The translations under genes and the position numbers were made by a program. From DATBVX01 sp963695985 (GTDB lineage Bacteria > Pseudomonadota > Gammaproteobacteria > Steroidobacterales > Steroidobacteraceae), in assembly GCA_963695985.1 (NCBI GenBank), contig CAVOIC010000015.1, positions 62,001-126,000 of the forward strand: a DNA stretch of 64,000 bases. Direction: 5' to 3'. The notes beneath the pieces were generated by a model. That model was not told where the DNA came from and did no database searches. It was given only the letters and a program-made list of their open reading frames with translations. Below are positions 1 through 8,585 of this stretch, piece after piece (within the stretch, counting starts at the first letter, position 1; every line of letters begins with the position of its first letter).

Positions 1-1140
1 GAGCGCGCGCACAGCGAGCAGCTGCTGGCGCTGATCCGGCGCGAGATTGAGACGCAGGGCGGCTGGATCAGTTTCGCCCGCTTCATGGAAATGGCGCTGT
101 ACCAGCCGGGGTTCGGCTACTACACCGCCGGCGCCAGCAAGTTCGGTTCTGCCGGCGACTTCGTCACCGCGCCCGAGATCTCGCCATTGTTCAGTCGTTG
201 CCTCGCGGCGCAGTGCGCCGAAGTGCTCGCTGGGCTGGGCGGCGGGGACATTCTCGAGATCGGTGCCGGCACCGGGCTCATGGCTGCCGACATGTTGAAC
301 GAACTCGAGGTGCTCGAATGCGTACCGGACAGCTACCTGATCCTTGAGATCAGCGCCGACCTGCGCCAGCGGCAGCTTGCGACGCTCACGGCACGCGCGG
401 CCAGGCACCTCAAGCGCGTCACCTGGCTCGACGAGCTGCCGGCGGCGCGTCGTGGCGTGATCGTAGCGAACGAAGTGCTCGACGCCCTGCCGGTCGATCG
501 TTTCCGCATGCGCTCGGGCAGGGTGAATGCCCTCGGGGTGAGTTGGCAACTGGGCCGGCTCGATTGGTCGGAGACTCCGGCGCCGCAGCCACTCGAGCAC
601 AAAGTGCGTGCGATTGAAAAGCAGGTGGGCCATTTCTTCGCCGACGGATACACCTCCGAGATCTGCCTGCGGCTCGATCCGTGGCTGCGCACTCTGGCCC
701 GGGTGCTCAAGGCCGGGGTGATGCTCTTCATCGACTATGGCCTGCCGCGATCTCAGTACTACCGTCCAGAACGCCACGACGGCACGCTACTGTGCCACTT
801 CCGTCAACGCTTTCATTCTGATCCGTTCATCAATGTGGGATTGCAGGATATCGGCGCCTGGGTCGATTTCACGGCGGCCGCGGAAGCCGCCAGCGCCGCG
901 AGACTCGACGTCGCCGGCTTCGCAACCCAGGCCCACTTCTTGATGGGGCTCGGCATCGATCAGCAGCTGAAGAGTGCCGGCGAACGTGAGCTGGTCGAGC
1001 GCCTGAGCCTTGCCCGGCAGGCGATGCTATTGACTCTGCCGGGCGAGATGGGCGAGCGCTTCAAGGTTCTGGGGCTGTCACGCGGCGTGAAACAGCCCCT
1101 GAGAGGATTCGCAGTCCGCGATCTCGCGGCATCACTGTAG
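1..1140 (+). CDS. MidA-like SAM-dependent methyltransferase, 5' end cut
   Basis: The reading frame is open from base 1, so the start lies outside the window; 379 residues are visible. The first ATG in frame (base 85) is not taken as the start because the upstream residues continue the family fold (SFARFMEMALYQPGFGYY). A SAM-binding motif I (LEIGAGTG) follows the conserved TAPEISPLFSRCLA segment. This matches the COG1565/MidA family, whose mitochondrial member NDUFAF7 methylates a complex I subunit; the bacterial substrate is not established. The gene ends 30 bp before uppP on the same strand. The family call is firm and the function is uncertain. Confidence 0.85.
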   Translation, partial: ERAHSEQLLALIRREIETQGGWISFARFMEMALYQPGFGYYTAGASKFGSAGDFVTAPEISPLFSRCLAAQCAEVLAGLGGGDILEIGAGTGLMAADMLNELEVLECVPDSYLILEISADLRQRQLATLTARAARHLKRVTWLDELPAARRGVIVANEVLDALPVDRFRMRSGRVNALGVSWQLGRLDWSETPAPQPLEHKVRAIEKQVGHFFADGYTSEICLRLDPWLRTLARVLKAGVMLFIDYGLPRSQYYRPERHDGTLLCHFRQRFHSDPFINVGLQDIGAWVDFTAAAEAASAARLDVAGFATQAHFLMGLGIDQQLKSAGERELVERLSLARQAMLLTLPGEMGERFKVLGLSRGVKQPLRGFAVRDLAASL

Positions 1141-1170
1141 GAATCGGGAACTGCATACGATCGGAGTGCC

Positions 1171-1965
1171 ATGACCATACTTCACGCCGTCATTCTTGCG
1201 ATCATCCAGGGCATCACCGAATTTCTACCGATCTCGAGTTCCGGCCACCTGATTCTGGCGCCGCGTCTTCTGGGCTGGCCGGATCAGGGCCTCGAATTCG
1301 ACGCTGCCATCCACATCGGCACGCTCGCCGCAGTGGTGGCCTATTTTCGGCCGCAGCTCGCCGCGATGGCCAGGGCCTGGATTGCCTCCACGCGCGGCCA
1401 GCACAGCCGCGATGGGCATCTCGCGTGGGCAGTCCTGTGGGGCACGGTCCCGGTTGGACTCGTGGGACTGCTGTTCAACGACTACATCGAGCAGCACTTT
1501 CGCAGTCCCCTGCTGATCGCGGTGACCACGGCCGGCTTTGGCGTGCTGCTGTGGCTGGCGGACTGGCTCGGGCGCCGGCAGCGTGACGAATACTCAGTGA
1601 GCTGGGGCGATGCGGCGCTCATCGGTCTCGCGCAGGCGCTGGCACTCGTGCCCGGAACTTCGCGTTCCGGTGTCACGATGACTGCGGGCCTCGGCGTCGG
1701 CCTGACCCGCGAAGCGGCTGCACGTTATTCTTTTCTGCTCGCGGTGCCCGGGACCGCACTGGCGGGGACGTACGAAACGCTCAGGATGGTGTGCGCTCAC
1801 ACCCACATCGATTGGCGACCGGTCGTGATCGGTATCGTAGTTGCGGGGGTCACTGGCTTTCTCTGCATCCATTTCCTGCTGCGCTTCATCCAGCGCATCG
1901 GCATGCTGCCGTTCACGCTTTACCGCCTGCTAGTGGCGGCCGTCATCGTGTATGCGTTTGCATGA
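1171..1965 (+). CDS. uppP: Undecaprenyl-diphosphatase UppP (BacA)
   Basis: UppP is an integral membrane phosphatase that converts undecaprenyl diphosphate to the monophosphate lipid carrier used for peptidoglycan and O-antigen export; overproduction gives bacitracin resistance. The 264-aa length is normal for the family. Both signature motifs are visible: an N-terminal segment ending ITEFLPISSSGHL and a central PGTSRSGVTMTAGL. Several hydrophobic helices follow. The last 14 bp overlap the start of the next gene, suggesting translational coupling. Confidence 0.95.
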   Translation: MTILHAVILAIIQGITEFLPISSSGHLILAPRLLGWPDQGLEFDAAIHIGTLAAVVAYFRPQLAAMARAWIASTRGQHSRDGHLAWAVLWGTVPVGLVGLLFNDYIEQHFRSPLLIAVTTAGFGVLLWLADWLGRRQRDEYSVSWGDAALIGLAQALALVPGTSRSGVTMTAGLGVGLTREAAARYSFLLAVPGTALAGTYETLRMVCAHTHIDWRPVVIGIVVAGVTGFLCIHFLLRFIQRIGMLPFTLYRLLVAAVIVYAFA

Positions 1966-2923
1966 GCTCATCCCCGCGGGCTTCCTGGCGCTCTGCGCAG
2001 TCGCATTGCCCGCCAAGGCCGCGCAGAACAGTCAGTCGGCGTGGCTGCTGAGTCTCGGTGGTGACATCGACGAGGACGGTGGCTACCGCGCGGACGCCGG
2101 GATTGTCTGGGCGCCATCCCTCGTCACCTCCCTCACGGCGCAGGCAGGGAGCGCGGACACCTCCACCGACCTCGAGCACTTCAAGGCCGACCTCGCCACG
2201 ATCGGCTTCGATCATTTCTTCGGGCGCTTCGGCATGAACGTCGACGCGCGCTGGTGGGACCAACACGATCTGTTCAGCTCGACGACGTTGGGGGCGACCT
2301 TGTACTACCGGGATGCAGGCTGGCGCGTCGGTCTGCGTGCCGAAGCGCGCCGCTCCGACCTCGATCAGTTCGACTTCAACGAGGTGGTACCTATTCGCAA
2401 TGTGTTGGTGCCGCTCACCGGGCAGGGCAAGTGCAGCCTCGACAATACTGCCCTCGGCCTCACCGTGAGCCGGACCGGCAAGGCGTGGTCGGGACTAGTG
2501 TCTGGAATCAACTACGACTATTCAACTGCAGATTGCGATCTCACAGGCGTTACTCTGCCACCGCAGGCGGGTAATCTGCCTCCGATCTCACGTGAGCTTT
2601 TCCGCCGCCTCGCGACACGCGTGTTGCAGGCCGGCGCCCAACTGGTCGGCTCGGAGCTTACGCGCGAGAACGGGTTTCTGGACTACACGGTGCGGGCGGC
2701 GCTCGGCTACCGCTCGAGCCTGATGACCTTCGGCGTGGACTACTACCACGATCGCGAGGAATTCGCCGGCGAGCAGGCCGATACGTTGATCGGCTCGATC
2801 ACCTTTGCGGTGAGCGACCGGCTGGATCTGGAATTGCGGATCGGGACGAGCGACAGCGACCTCGAAGGCCGGGTCGCGTTCGCCGGGCTCACCCTGCTCG
2901 CTTACCTGGGCTCGCCCCCCTGA
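1952..2923 (+). CDS. Predicted outer-membrane beta-barrel protein
   Basis: This 323-aa protein has a signal peptide (hydrophobic residues 8-19, likely cleavage after AKA) followed by alternating polar/hydrophobic strands rich in Tyr, Trp and Phe, such as ATLYYRDAGWRVGLRAEARR. That pattern is typical of an outer-membrane barrel. Its ATG lies inside the end of uppP, 14 bp before that stop codon. It ends 7 bp before the convergent cca stop. I do not recognise a specific family, and the function is unknown. Confidence 0.7.
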   Translation: MRLHELIPAGFLALCAVALPAKAAQNSQSAWLLSLGGDIDEDGGYRADAGIVWAPSLVTSLTAQAGSADTSTDLEHFKADLATIGFDHFFGRFGMNVDARWWDQHDLFSSTTLGATLYYRDAGWRVGLRAEARRSDLDQFDFNEVVPIRNVLVPLTGQGKCSLDNTALGLTVSRTGKAWSGLVSGINYDYSTADCDLTGVTLPPQAGNLPPISRELFRRLATRVLQAGAQLVGSELTRENGFLDYTVRAALGYRSSLMTFGVDYYHDREEFAGEQADTLIGSITFAVSDRLDLELRIGTSDSDLEGRVAFAGLTLLAYLGSPP

Positions 2924-2929
2924 GTCCGC

Positions 2930-4147
2930 TCATTCGCGCCTGAGAGCGGCGATCGCCTCGATGCGCTTGCGGCGCAGACGCTCCGCAATCTGTGCGCCTT
3001 CTCCCTGTAGCTCCGCGCCTTCAGGGACTACGGCGCGCGCCGCCGCGAGCGCCCGCAGCAAGTGCGCCTTTTGGGGATATTCGCGCTCCTCGAGTCCCTC
3101 GCGGCCGCGGGCGTCCGCTTCGCACGCCACCAGGAACTGCACGAAGCGCTCTGGTCGGCGCAACGCGTCGGTGTGTGCAAAGAGATCGACAACTGTCGCC
3201 GCGCGCAATTCGAGCGCCCGATGCACGACGCCATGATGGCGTGCCACGAGCACTGCCAGGTCGCGATACTCATTTGGAATGCGCAACCGCGCGCACAGCT
3301 GCAGCACGCGCTGCACGCTCTGCACTTCGTGACCCGCATGCCGCGGCCACTTCGAGTGCGGAGTGTCAGCCTTTCCCAGATCGTGCACCAGCGCCGCGAA
3401 ACGCACCGTGGCCGACGGCGACAGCGAGGCAGCCATCTTCACGACCATCAGCGTATGTACCCCGGTGTCGATCTCGGGATGCCACTGCTCGGGCTGCGGC
3501 ACGCCGAAGAGTGCCTCCAGCTCCGGGAACACCTGCGCCAGCGCCTCGCATGCGCGCAGCACCTCAAAGAACACCTGTGGCGAATCTTCTTCCAGTGCGC
3601 GACGCGTTTCCTGCCACACACGTTCCGGCACCAGCGCAGCGAGCTCGCCGCCTTGGCTCATGTCACGCATCAGCCTGAGTGTCTCATCCGCTACGCGAAA
3701 TCCCAGCACGCCGAAGCGCGCTGCGAAGCGCGCCACGCGCAGCACCCGCAGCGGATCCTCGATGAATGCCGGTGAGACGTGCCGTAGCTGCCGCGACTGC
3801 AGGTCGCGCTGTCCGCCGTACGGATCTATGAGCCGCCCGTCCGCCGCGCGCGCCATAGCGTTGATCGTCAGATCGCGCCGCGCCAGGTCCTGCTCCAGCG
3901 TCACCGTTGGGGAACTGTCGGTGGTGAAGCCGTGATAACCGGAACCGGACTTGCGCTCGGTCCGAGCCAGCGCGTACTCCTCGCGGGTCCCGGGGTGCAG
4001 GAACACCGGAAAGTCGCGGCCAACCTGCTGCATGCCCTGCCGCTTCAGCTCCTCCGCCGTGGCGCCCACTACTACCCAGTCGCGCTCCTGCGCCGCGCGA
4101 CCCAGCAACTCGTCCCGGACTGCACCACCGACCAGATACACTTCCAT
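2930..4147 (-). CDS. cca: CCA tRNA nucleotidyltransferase with HD domain
   Basis: The enzyme adds or repairs the 3' CCA end of tRNAs using CTP and ATP. From the chosen ATG (MEVYLVGGAVRDELLG) it is 405 aa, close to the E. coli enzyme. The nucleotidyltransferase head has the GGAVRD motif, a catalytic acid pair in ERDWVVVG, and RRDLTINAMA. The C-terminal half carries an HD phosphohydrolase site (ALVHDLGKADTP, then ARHHGVVHR), as in proteobacterial multifunctional Cca. The frame stays open upstream, but that stretch is not family-like and would cover the divergent gene starting 27 bp away, so the internal ATG is preferred. Confidence 0.95.
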   Translation of the reverse strand: MEVYLVGGAVRDELLGRAAQERDWVVVGATAEELKRQGMQQVGRDFPVFLHPGTREEYALARTERKSGSGYHGFTTDSSPTVTLEQDLARRDLTINAMARAADGRLIDPYGGQRDLQSRQLRHVSPAFIEDPLRVLRVARFAARFGVLGFRVADETLRLMRDMSQGGELAALVPERVWQETRRALEEDSPQVFFEVLRACEALAQVFPELEALFGVPQPEQWHPEIDTGVHTLMVVKMAASLSPSATVRFAALVHDLGKADTPHSKWPRHAGHEVQSVQRVLQLCARLRIPNEYRDLAVLVARHHGVVHRALELRAATVVDLFAHTDALRRPERFVQFLVACEADARGREGLEEREYPQKAHLLRALAAARAVVPEGAELQGEGAQIAERLRRKRIEAIAALRRE

Positions 4148-4174
4148 GCGCCGTAGCTTACAACCTCCAACTGC

Positions 4175-5242
4175 ATGAATCGCGCGCCACCGTTGCTCAC
4201 GCTCCTGCTCTGCCTGCAGCTCGGTGGCTGCTATCTGATCCAGACCGCTAACGGGCAGATGGATCTGATGTCGAGGCGACAGCCGATTCCTGCGGTCATC
4301 GCCGATCCGGCGACGCCGGAGAAACTGAAGACGCAGCTGCAGGGTGTGCTCGAAATGCGCGCGTTCGCCGTGCGCGAGCTCGGCCTGCCGGACAACGGCA
4401 GTTATCGCAGTTATGCGGACGTCCGGCGGCCGTTCGTGCTGTGGAACGTATTCGCGGCGGCGGAATTCTCTGTGCAGCCGCGGCGCTGGTGTTTCCCGGT
4501 CGCGGGATGCGTCGTGTATCGCGGGTACTTCTCGGAGCAGAAGGCGCGCAGTTTTGCTGCACGACTGCACGCCCAGGGCAACGACGTGTACGTCGCGGGT
4601 GTACCGGCGTATTCGACACTCGGGCATTTCGACGATCCGGTACTGAGCACGATGATGGCGTGGAGCGATGTGCGCCTGGCGGCGATCATCTTCCACGAGC
4701 TCACGCATCAGCTGCTCTACGTGCCAGGAGATACGTCCTTCAACGAAGCCTTTGCTTCAGTCGTCGAAGTGGAGGGCGTGCGTCGCTGGTTGAGCGCGCA
4801 TGATCGCGCGCACGAGCTTGCGGCGTTCGAGCTGCAGCGCGAGCGCGAGGGCGAGATCGTGCGCCTGCTCGGCAGCGGTCGGGAAAGACTGAAAGCGTTG
4901 TACGCGAGCGGGCTCGAAGCGAGCGTCGTGCGCGAGCGCAAGCGCGCTGAGCTCGACCGGCTGCTGGGCGAATACGGCGCGTTGCTTCAGTCGTGGGGTA
5001 TTCCGGGTCTCGAGCCGCGGCTGACCGAGGATCTGAACAACGCCTACCTCGTGTCAGTGGCTGCGTACGAGGAGTGCGTACCGGGCCTGCAGCGCCTGCT
5101 AGCCGAGTCCGGTAACAACCTGGCTGCATTCTTCCAGCACGTGAAAGCTCTCGCGGCCGAGAAGGAAGCTGCCAGGCATCAGAGCGTCTGCGCCGCCGCG
5201 CCGTCCGGGGCTTCAAACGTCGCGCCTAGCCTCGGCCGGTGA
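4175..5242 (+). CDS. Putative zinc aminopeptidase lipoprotein (PF10023-like)
   Basis: This 355-aa protein begins with a lipoprotein signal whose lipobox is LQLGGC, so it is probably anchored in the envelope. A zinc protease motif HELTHQ (HExxH) is followed by FNEAFASVVE, which supplies the third glutamate ligand. Both the motif and the length fit the proteobacterial family annotated as putative aminopeptidase (PF10023). The substrate is unknown. The start is divergent from cca by 27 bp. The last 64 bp overlap the convergent SDR gene, so the C-terminal residues of each are encoded on opposite strands of the same DNA. Confidence 0.85.
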   Translation: MNRAPPLLTLLLCLQLGGCYLIQTANGQMDLMSRRQPIPAVIADPATPEKLKTQLQGVLEMRAFAVRELGLPDNGSYRSYADVRRPFVLWNVFAAAEFSVQPRRWCFPVAGCVVYRGYFSEQKARSFAARLHAQGNDVYVAGVPAYSTLGHFDDPVLSTMMAWSDVRLAAIIFHELTHQLLYVPGDTSFNEAFASVVEVEGVRRWLSAHDRAHELAAFELQREREGEIVRLLGSGRERLKALYASGLEASVVRERKRAELDRLLGEYGALLQSWGIPGLEPRLTEDLNNAYLVSVAAYEECVPGLQRLLAESGNNLAAFFQHVKALAAEKEAARHQSVCAAAPSGASNVAPSLGR

Positions 5243-6195
5243 CGATGCCGGTAGCCGTCGAGCAGGCCGTGGGCCGAATGGGCTCCCAGGTACTGGCGCA
5301 CGATCGCCTCCATCGGCTGCGCCGTGATGCCGAGCGCGCCGAGGCCATCCTGCCGGCAAACACTGTCGACCAGGAGTGAACGGTAGTTATCGGTGGAAAA
5401 TGGTTTTCCCGGCACGAAGTCCATCACCAGACCCTGCACCCGGCCAATGAAATCCGGAAGACCGAATACCCAGCGCCTGAGTCCGAGCGTGGTGCTGATG
5501 AAGCACACGATCTCGGCGAGCGTGTAGACACGGGGCCCGCAGAGATCGAAGCTGCGGCCGCTCGCGGCCAGGTTCGCGTGCAATGAGCGGACCATAGCTT
5601 CCACCACGTCGCCCACGTATACGGGGGCCAATCGCGCGCGACTCCGGGCGAGAGGCAGGGCTCCGGGCAGCAGGCGCAGCAGCCGCGCAAAGCGGTTGGT
5701 GAAGGAATCACCCGGACCGAAGATCACGGAGGGGCGGAAGATCGCGTAGTCCATCGCGCCCCCGCAGCCCTCACGCACGATCACCTCGGCTTGGCCCTTT
5801 GTGCGCAGGTAATGACTCGGCGCGCCTTGCGCATCCGCGCCCAGCGAGCTCATGTGCAAGAGGCGCTTCACACCCGCCGAGCGACACGCGCCGACCACCT
5901 TGGCCGCGAGCTCGGTGTGGGCGCGGCGAAAGCCCGCGCCGCCGCGGCCACGCTCGTTGAGGATGCCAACCAGGTTGACGATCACGTCGAAGGAGTCGAA
6001 GTGTGCAGCGAGCTGTCCCGCGTCGTGCACGTCGGCACTGACGAGATCAAGGTCCGGCAGCACCAGCAGGTCGCGATGGACCTCGCGATTGCGGGTGAGA
6101 ACCTTGACGCGGTGTCCCTCGGTGACGAGCCGCGTGACCAGCCGGCTGCCCACGAAGCCTGTGCCGCCCAGAATGCAAATTGAGGTGGGTGCCAT
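5179..6195 (-). CDS. NDUFA9-like NAD(P)-binding SDR protein
   Basis: This is a 338-aa atypical short-chain dehydrogenase. The Rossmann motif GGTGFVGSRL is at the N-terminus, followed by VNLVGILNERG and later VIFGPGDSFTNRFARLLRLLP, all typical of the complex I NDUFA9-like group (COG0702). Bacterial members are usually annotated as complex I NDUFA9 subunit family proteins, and their reaction is not established. A TATAAT hexamer on the minus strand at 6223-6228 lies 28 bp before the ATG and is a likely -10 element, though no good -35 accompanies it. The 3' end overlaps the convergent aminopeptidase gene. Confidence 0.85.
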   Translation of the reverse strand: MAPTSICILGGTGFVGSRLVTRLVTEGHRVKVLTRNREVHRDLLVLPDLDLVSADVHDAGQLAAHFDSFDVIVNLVGILNERGRGGAGFRRAHTELAAKVVGACRSAGVKRLLHMSSLGADAQGAPSHYLRTKGQAEVIVREGCGGAMDYAIFRPSVIFGPGDSFTNRFARLLRLLPGALPLARSRARLAPVYVGDVVEAMVRSLHANLAASGRSFDLCGPRVYTLAEIVCFISTTLGLRRWVFGLPDFIGRVQGLVMDFVPGKPFSTDNYRSLLVDSVCRQDGLGALGITAQPMEAIVRQYLGAHSAHGLLDGYRHRHRPRLGATFEAPDGAAAQTL

Positions 6196-6315
6196 CGTTG
6201 CGCGCTTAAAGACCCCGCGGAAATTATAAGACGCAGTGACCGCCGCTGCGCCAATACTGCGAGAGCGCCGCCAGCCAGCGCCCGTCGTCCGCGCCCGCGC
6301 GGCGGCCGGGTGCCG

Positions 6316-7671
6316 TCAGCGCACGACTATCGACAGCGGAACGTTGTCGCGGCGGATGTTCAGCACGATCGTCTCGGAGCCCGCCGAGGCTTCCTTGAGC
6401 TGCTTGAGATTCGCGACGCGCGCGCGATTCACACCGACGATCACGTCGTTGGTCCGCAACCCCACTTGCGAGGCAGGACTACCCGGCTCAATCCCAAGCA
6501 CCACCACGCCGCCGTTGTCGTCGGCATCCTCGAGCTTGGCGCCATCCAGGCCCTCGTGAATGTCGGCTGCCGATAACGTCCGCGAAGCCGAGCCCTCGGC
6601 GATGATGGCGGTGACCTTGCGCGGCTTGCCGTCGCGTACCACTCCTACGTCGACCTTGTCGCCGATGCGCAGCATGCCGATGATGCGCTTGAGTTCCGGC
6701 CCGCCCTTGACGGGCTCGGCGTTCACCGACGTGATGATATCGTTGACCTTGATGCCAGCCTTGTCGGCAGGGGAGCCACTGACGACTTGCAAGACCAGCG
6801 CTCCCTGCGTGTCAGCCGGCGCGCCGACAGCCTGCGCCACATCGGGCGTGAGCGTCGAGTTCGAGATATTCACGCCCAGCAGTCCGCGTTTCACTTCGCC
6901 GTACTTGATGAGCTGGTCCATCACGTTCTTGACCATGTTCACCGGGATAGCGAAACCGATGCCGATGCTGCCGCCGGTGCGCGACAGGATCGCGGAATTG
7001 ATGCCGACCAGTTCGCCGCGCAGATTGACCAGTGCACCGCCCGAGTTGCCTGGATTGATCGATGCATCGGTCTGGATGAAGTCCTGGTAACTATCCGGGT
7101 CGGGATTGACGCGGCCCAAGCCGCTTACGATTCCCGAAGTCACTGTGTGTTGCAGGCCAAATGGATTGCCGATCGCGACGACAAAATCGCCGACTTCCAG
7201 CTTGCTCGAGTCGCCCAGCGTGATTGCCGCCGGGAGCTTGCCTTGCTTGAGCTTGAGTACTGCAACGTCCGAACCTTCGTCGGCGCCCACCACTTCTGCC
7301 TTGTACTGATGGTCGTCCTGCGCGGTGACGGTAATCTCGTTGGCGTTCTCGATCACGTGCGCGTTGGTGATGATGTAACCGTTCGTCGCATCGACAACGA
7401 CACCGGAGCCGAGGCTCTGGAACTTACGTTCGCGCGGCAGATCGGGCGGCAAGAACTGCCGGAAGAACGGGTCGTCCAATAGCGGATTGCGCCGATCCTT
7501 GATCGTGCCGCTGGTCGCGATGCTGACTACCGTGGGGCTGACCTTCTTCACCATGGGAGCGAGCGACGGCATCGGCGAGTCGGTGATGACGGGAGGCGCC
7601 GCCAGCACGTTGGTCGTCACTGCAAGCAGGGCTGCCAGAGCGAGGCCGGCGCGGTATGAGGTCGTCGTCAT
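6316..7671 (-). CDS. degQ: Periplasmic serine protease, DegQ/MucD (HtrA) family
   Basis: Do-family proteases degrade or refold damaged envelope proteins in the periplasm. The 451-aa sequence has a signal peptide, a trypsin-like domain with the triad His (TNAHVIENANE), Asp (GSDVAVLKL) and Ser (NPGNSGGALVN), and two C-terminal PDZ domains. The second PDZ includes GIEPGSPASQVGLRTNDVIVG. The length suits DegQ/MucD better than DegP. A sigma-E-type promoter lies 60-90 bp upstream, which fits the usual envelope-stress control of this family. Confidence 0.95.
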   Translation of the reverse strand: MTTTSYRAGLALAALLAVTTNVLAAPPVITDSPMPSLAPMVKKVSPTVVSIATSGTIKDRRNPLLDDPFFRQFLPPDLPRERKFQSLGSGVVVDATNGYIITNAHVIENANEITVTAQDDHQYKAEVVGADEGSDVAVLKLKQGKLPAAITLGDSSKLEVGDFVVAIGNPFGLQHTVTSGIVSGLGRVNPDPDSYQDFIQTDASINPGNSGGALVNLRGELVGINSAILSRTGGSIGIGFAIPVNMVKNVMDQLIKYGEVKRGLLGVNISNSTLTPDVAQAVGAPADTQGALVLQVVSGSPADKAGIKVNDIITSVNAEPVKGGPELKRIIGMLRIGDKVDVGVVRDGKPRKVTAIIAEGSASRTLSAADIHEGLDGAKLEDADDNGGVVVLGIEPGSPASQVGLRTNDVIVGVNRARVANLKQLKEASAGSETIVLNIRRDNVPLSIVVR

Positions 7672-7729
7672 GCGTGGAAGGTCCTGAAGTTACGGGGCGA
7701 GGATTCTATGGCGGCCCCAACCGCGCGTA

Positions 7730-7758
7730 CAGGACAAGGCAGGGAGGCGAAAAGTTCC
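7730..7758 (-). promoter_or_regulatory. Sigma-E (RpoE)-type promoter for degQ
   Basis: Read on the minus strand, GGAACTT (7752-7758) matches the extracytoplasmic sigma-E -35 consensus exactly. After a 16-bp spacer comes GTCCTG (7730-7735), close to the -10 consensus TCTGA/GTCTAA. It sits about 60 bp upstream of the degQ start codon, and degQ/degP/mucD genes are classic RpoE targets. No transcript data are available; this is a motif-based call. Confidence 0.65.
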
Positions 7759-7777
7759 GCCCCCTGCCTCTCTAAGG

Positions 7778-7799
7778 AATGCCGCAGATCAGCGGCATT
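7778..7799 (-). terminator. Hairpin after hsp20
   Basis: A perfect 8-bp stem (AATGCCGC / GCGGCATT) with a six-base loop starts at the hsp20 stop codon. Minus-strand transcripts would lack a strong U-run after it, so it may be a weak terminator or a 3'-end stabilising hairpin separating hsp20 from the degQ promoter. Confidence 0.5.
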
Positions 7800-8242
7800 T
7801 AATGCGTGTCGACCGCGATCCGCCGCGGCAGCACGGAAGGCTGCTTGGGAATCTGCACTTCGAGCACGCCATTGACGAACTTCGCCTTGACGGCAGTCGA
7901 GTCCGCGGTGTCGGGCAGGCTGAAGCGGCGGAAAAATTGACCGCTGACGCGCTCAACGCGGCGGTAGCCGTCCTTCTCTTCGCGCGACTCGTTGGCGCGC
8001 TGTCCGCGAATCGTCAGCACACCTTTTTCCAGCGTGACGTCGATGTCCTTTGCATCGACTCCCGGCAGATCGGCGTGGATGACGAACTGCTTGTCCTCTT
8101 CCTTGATGTCAACAGCCGGGACCCAGTCGACGACCGCGCTGCGCGTGTCATCGCCGCCATCGGCAGGCACGTTGAACAGACGCTCGAGATCGCGGCTCAG
8201 GCGATTCATCAGCACCCACGGCTCATATCTCACGACGCTCAT
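7799..8242 (-). CDS. Small heat-shock protein, Hsp20/alpha-crystallin family
   Basis: Hsp20 proteins bind unfolding proteins without ATP and hold them for refolding. From the chosen ATG the protein is 147 aa. The alpha-crystallin domain spans roughly residues 35-135, with the DLPGVDAKDIDVTLEKGVLTI and GVLEVQIPK segments. The ATG is chosen because GGAGG stands eight bases upstream. In-frame codons further upstream give residues unlike the family. A sigma-32-type promoter precedes it, as expected for a heat-shock gene. Confidence 0.93.
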   Translation of the reverse strand: MSVVRYEPWVLMNRLSRDLERLFNVPADGGDDTRSAVVDWVPAVDIKEEDKQFVIHADLPGVDAKDIDVTLEKGVLTIRGQRANESREEKDGYRRVERVSGQFFRRFSLPDTADSTAVKAKFVNGVLEVQIPKQPSVLPRRIAVDTH

Positions 8243-8296
8243 GGCAATCACCTCCATTCCTCTCCAATTCAGGCGCTCGCTGCGCTTGGGGAACCG

Positions 8297-8324
8297 ATTT
8301 AGGGACCCACATTTCGATTTCAAC
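8297..8324 (-). promoter_or_regulatory. Sigma-32 heat-shock promoter for hsp20
   Basis: On the minus strand GTTGAAA (8318-8324) resembles the sigma-32 -35 CTTGAAA. It is followed after 13 bp by CCCTAAAT (8297-8304), resembling CCCCATNT. The predicted transcript would have a leader of about 45 bases containing the GGAGG ribosome-binding site. The same layout, with an identical 13-bp spacer, is seen in front of htpG in this window. Confidence 0.65.
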
Positions 8325-8404
8325 GTGCGTCGCGCAGTGCTCTTGCGGATGCGTCAGTGAGCGAGCGGTGCACTTCCTGTGGGTGAGCTGTGCTGGAACG
8401 GTGG

Positions 8405-8420
8405 ACACAAGATGTTGGGT
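8405..8420 (+). promoter_or_regulatory. NrdR-box-like site, distal
   Basis: ACACAAGATGTTGGGT fits the NrdR operator consensus ACACWATATATWGTGT at most positions and shares its first 13 bases with the proximal site at 8570-8585. NrdR represses ribonucleotide reductase genes according to nucleotide levels. This site is 165 bp upstream of the second one, much farther than the usual two to three helical turns, so its role is less certain. Confidence 0.5.
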
Positions 8421-8530
8421 TTGCGATCGGCAAGGTTTTTCCGGAAGCCAGTCAGGCAAATTATCAGCTTCTTTTTGTAAGAGCATGAATCATATGTCTT
8501 TATTGGCATGAATTTTGACCCATAAAATTC

Positions 8531-8559
8531 TTGACGTGCCCCGGGTCCGAGAATAATCT
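8531..8559 (+). promoter_or_regulatory. Candidate sigma-70 promoter of nrdJ
   Basis: TTGACG at 8531-8536 is a good -35. It is followed by AATAAT at 8552-8557 (15-bp spacer) or TAATCT at 8554-8559 (17-bp spacer). The surrounding 100 bp is noticeably AT-rich compared with the rest of the window. The proximal NrdR-box-like site begins about 11 bp downstream of the -10, where a bound repressor would block transcription initiation. Confidence 0.5.
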
Positions 8560-8569
8560 TGCGCCCCTG

Positions 8570-8585
8570 ACACAAGATGTTGTGT
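8570..8585 (+). promoter_or_regulatory. NrdR-box-like site, proximal
   Basis: ACACAAGATGTTGTGT has both arms ACAC and GTGT of the NrdR consensus and a matching centre apart from two G positions. It overlaps the predicted transcription start of nrdJa. P. aeruginosa nrdJ is a known NrdR target, so the position and the identity of the downstream gene agree. Confidence 0.65.

Noticed and set aside
8440..8470. Cobalamin riboswitch in the nrdJ leader
   Set aside because: Only a seven-base resemblance to the B12 box; no conserved stem or second half is visible.
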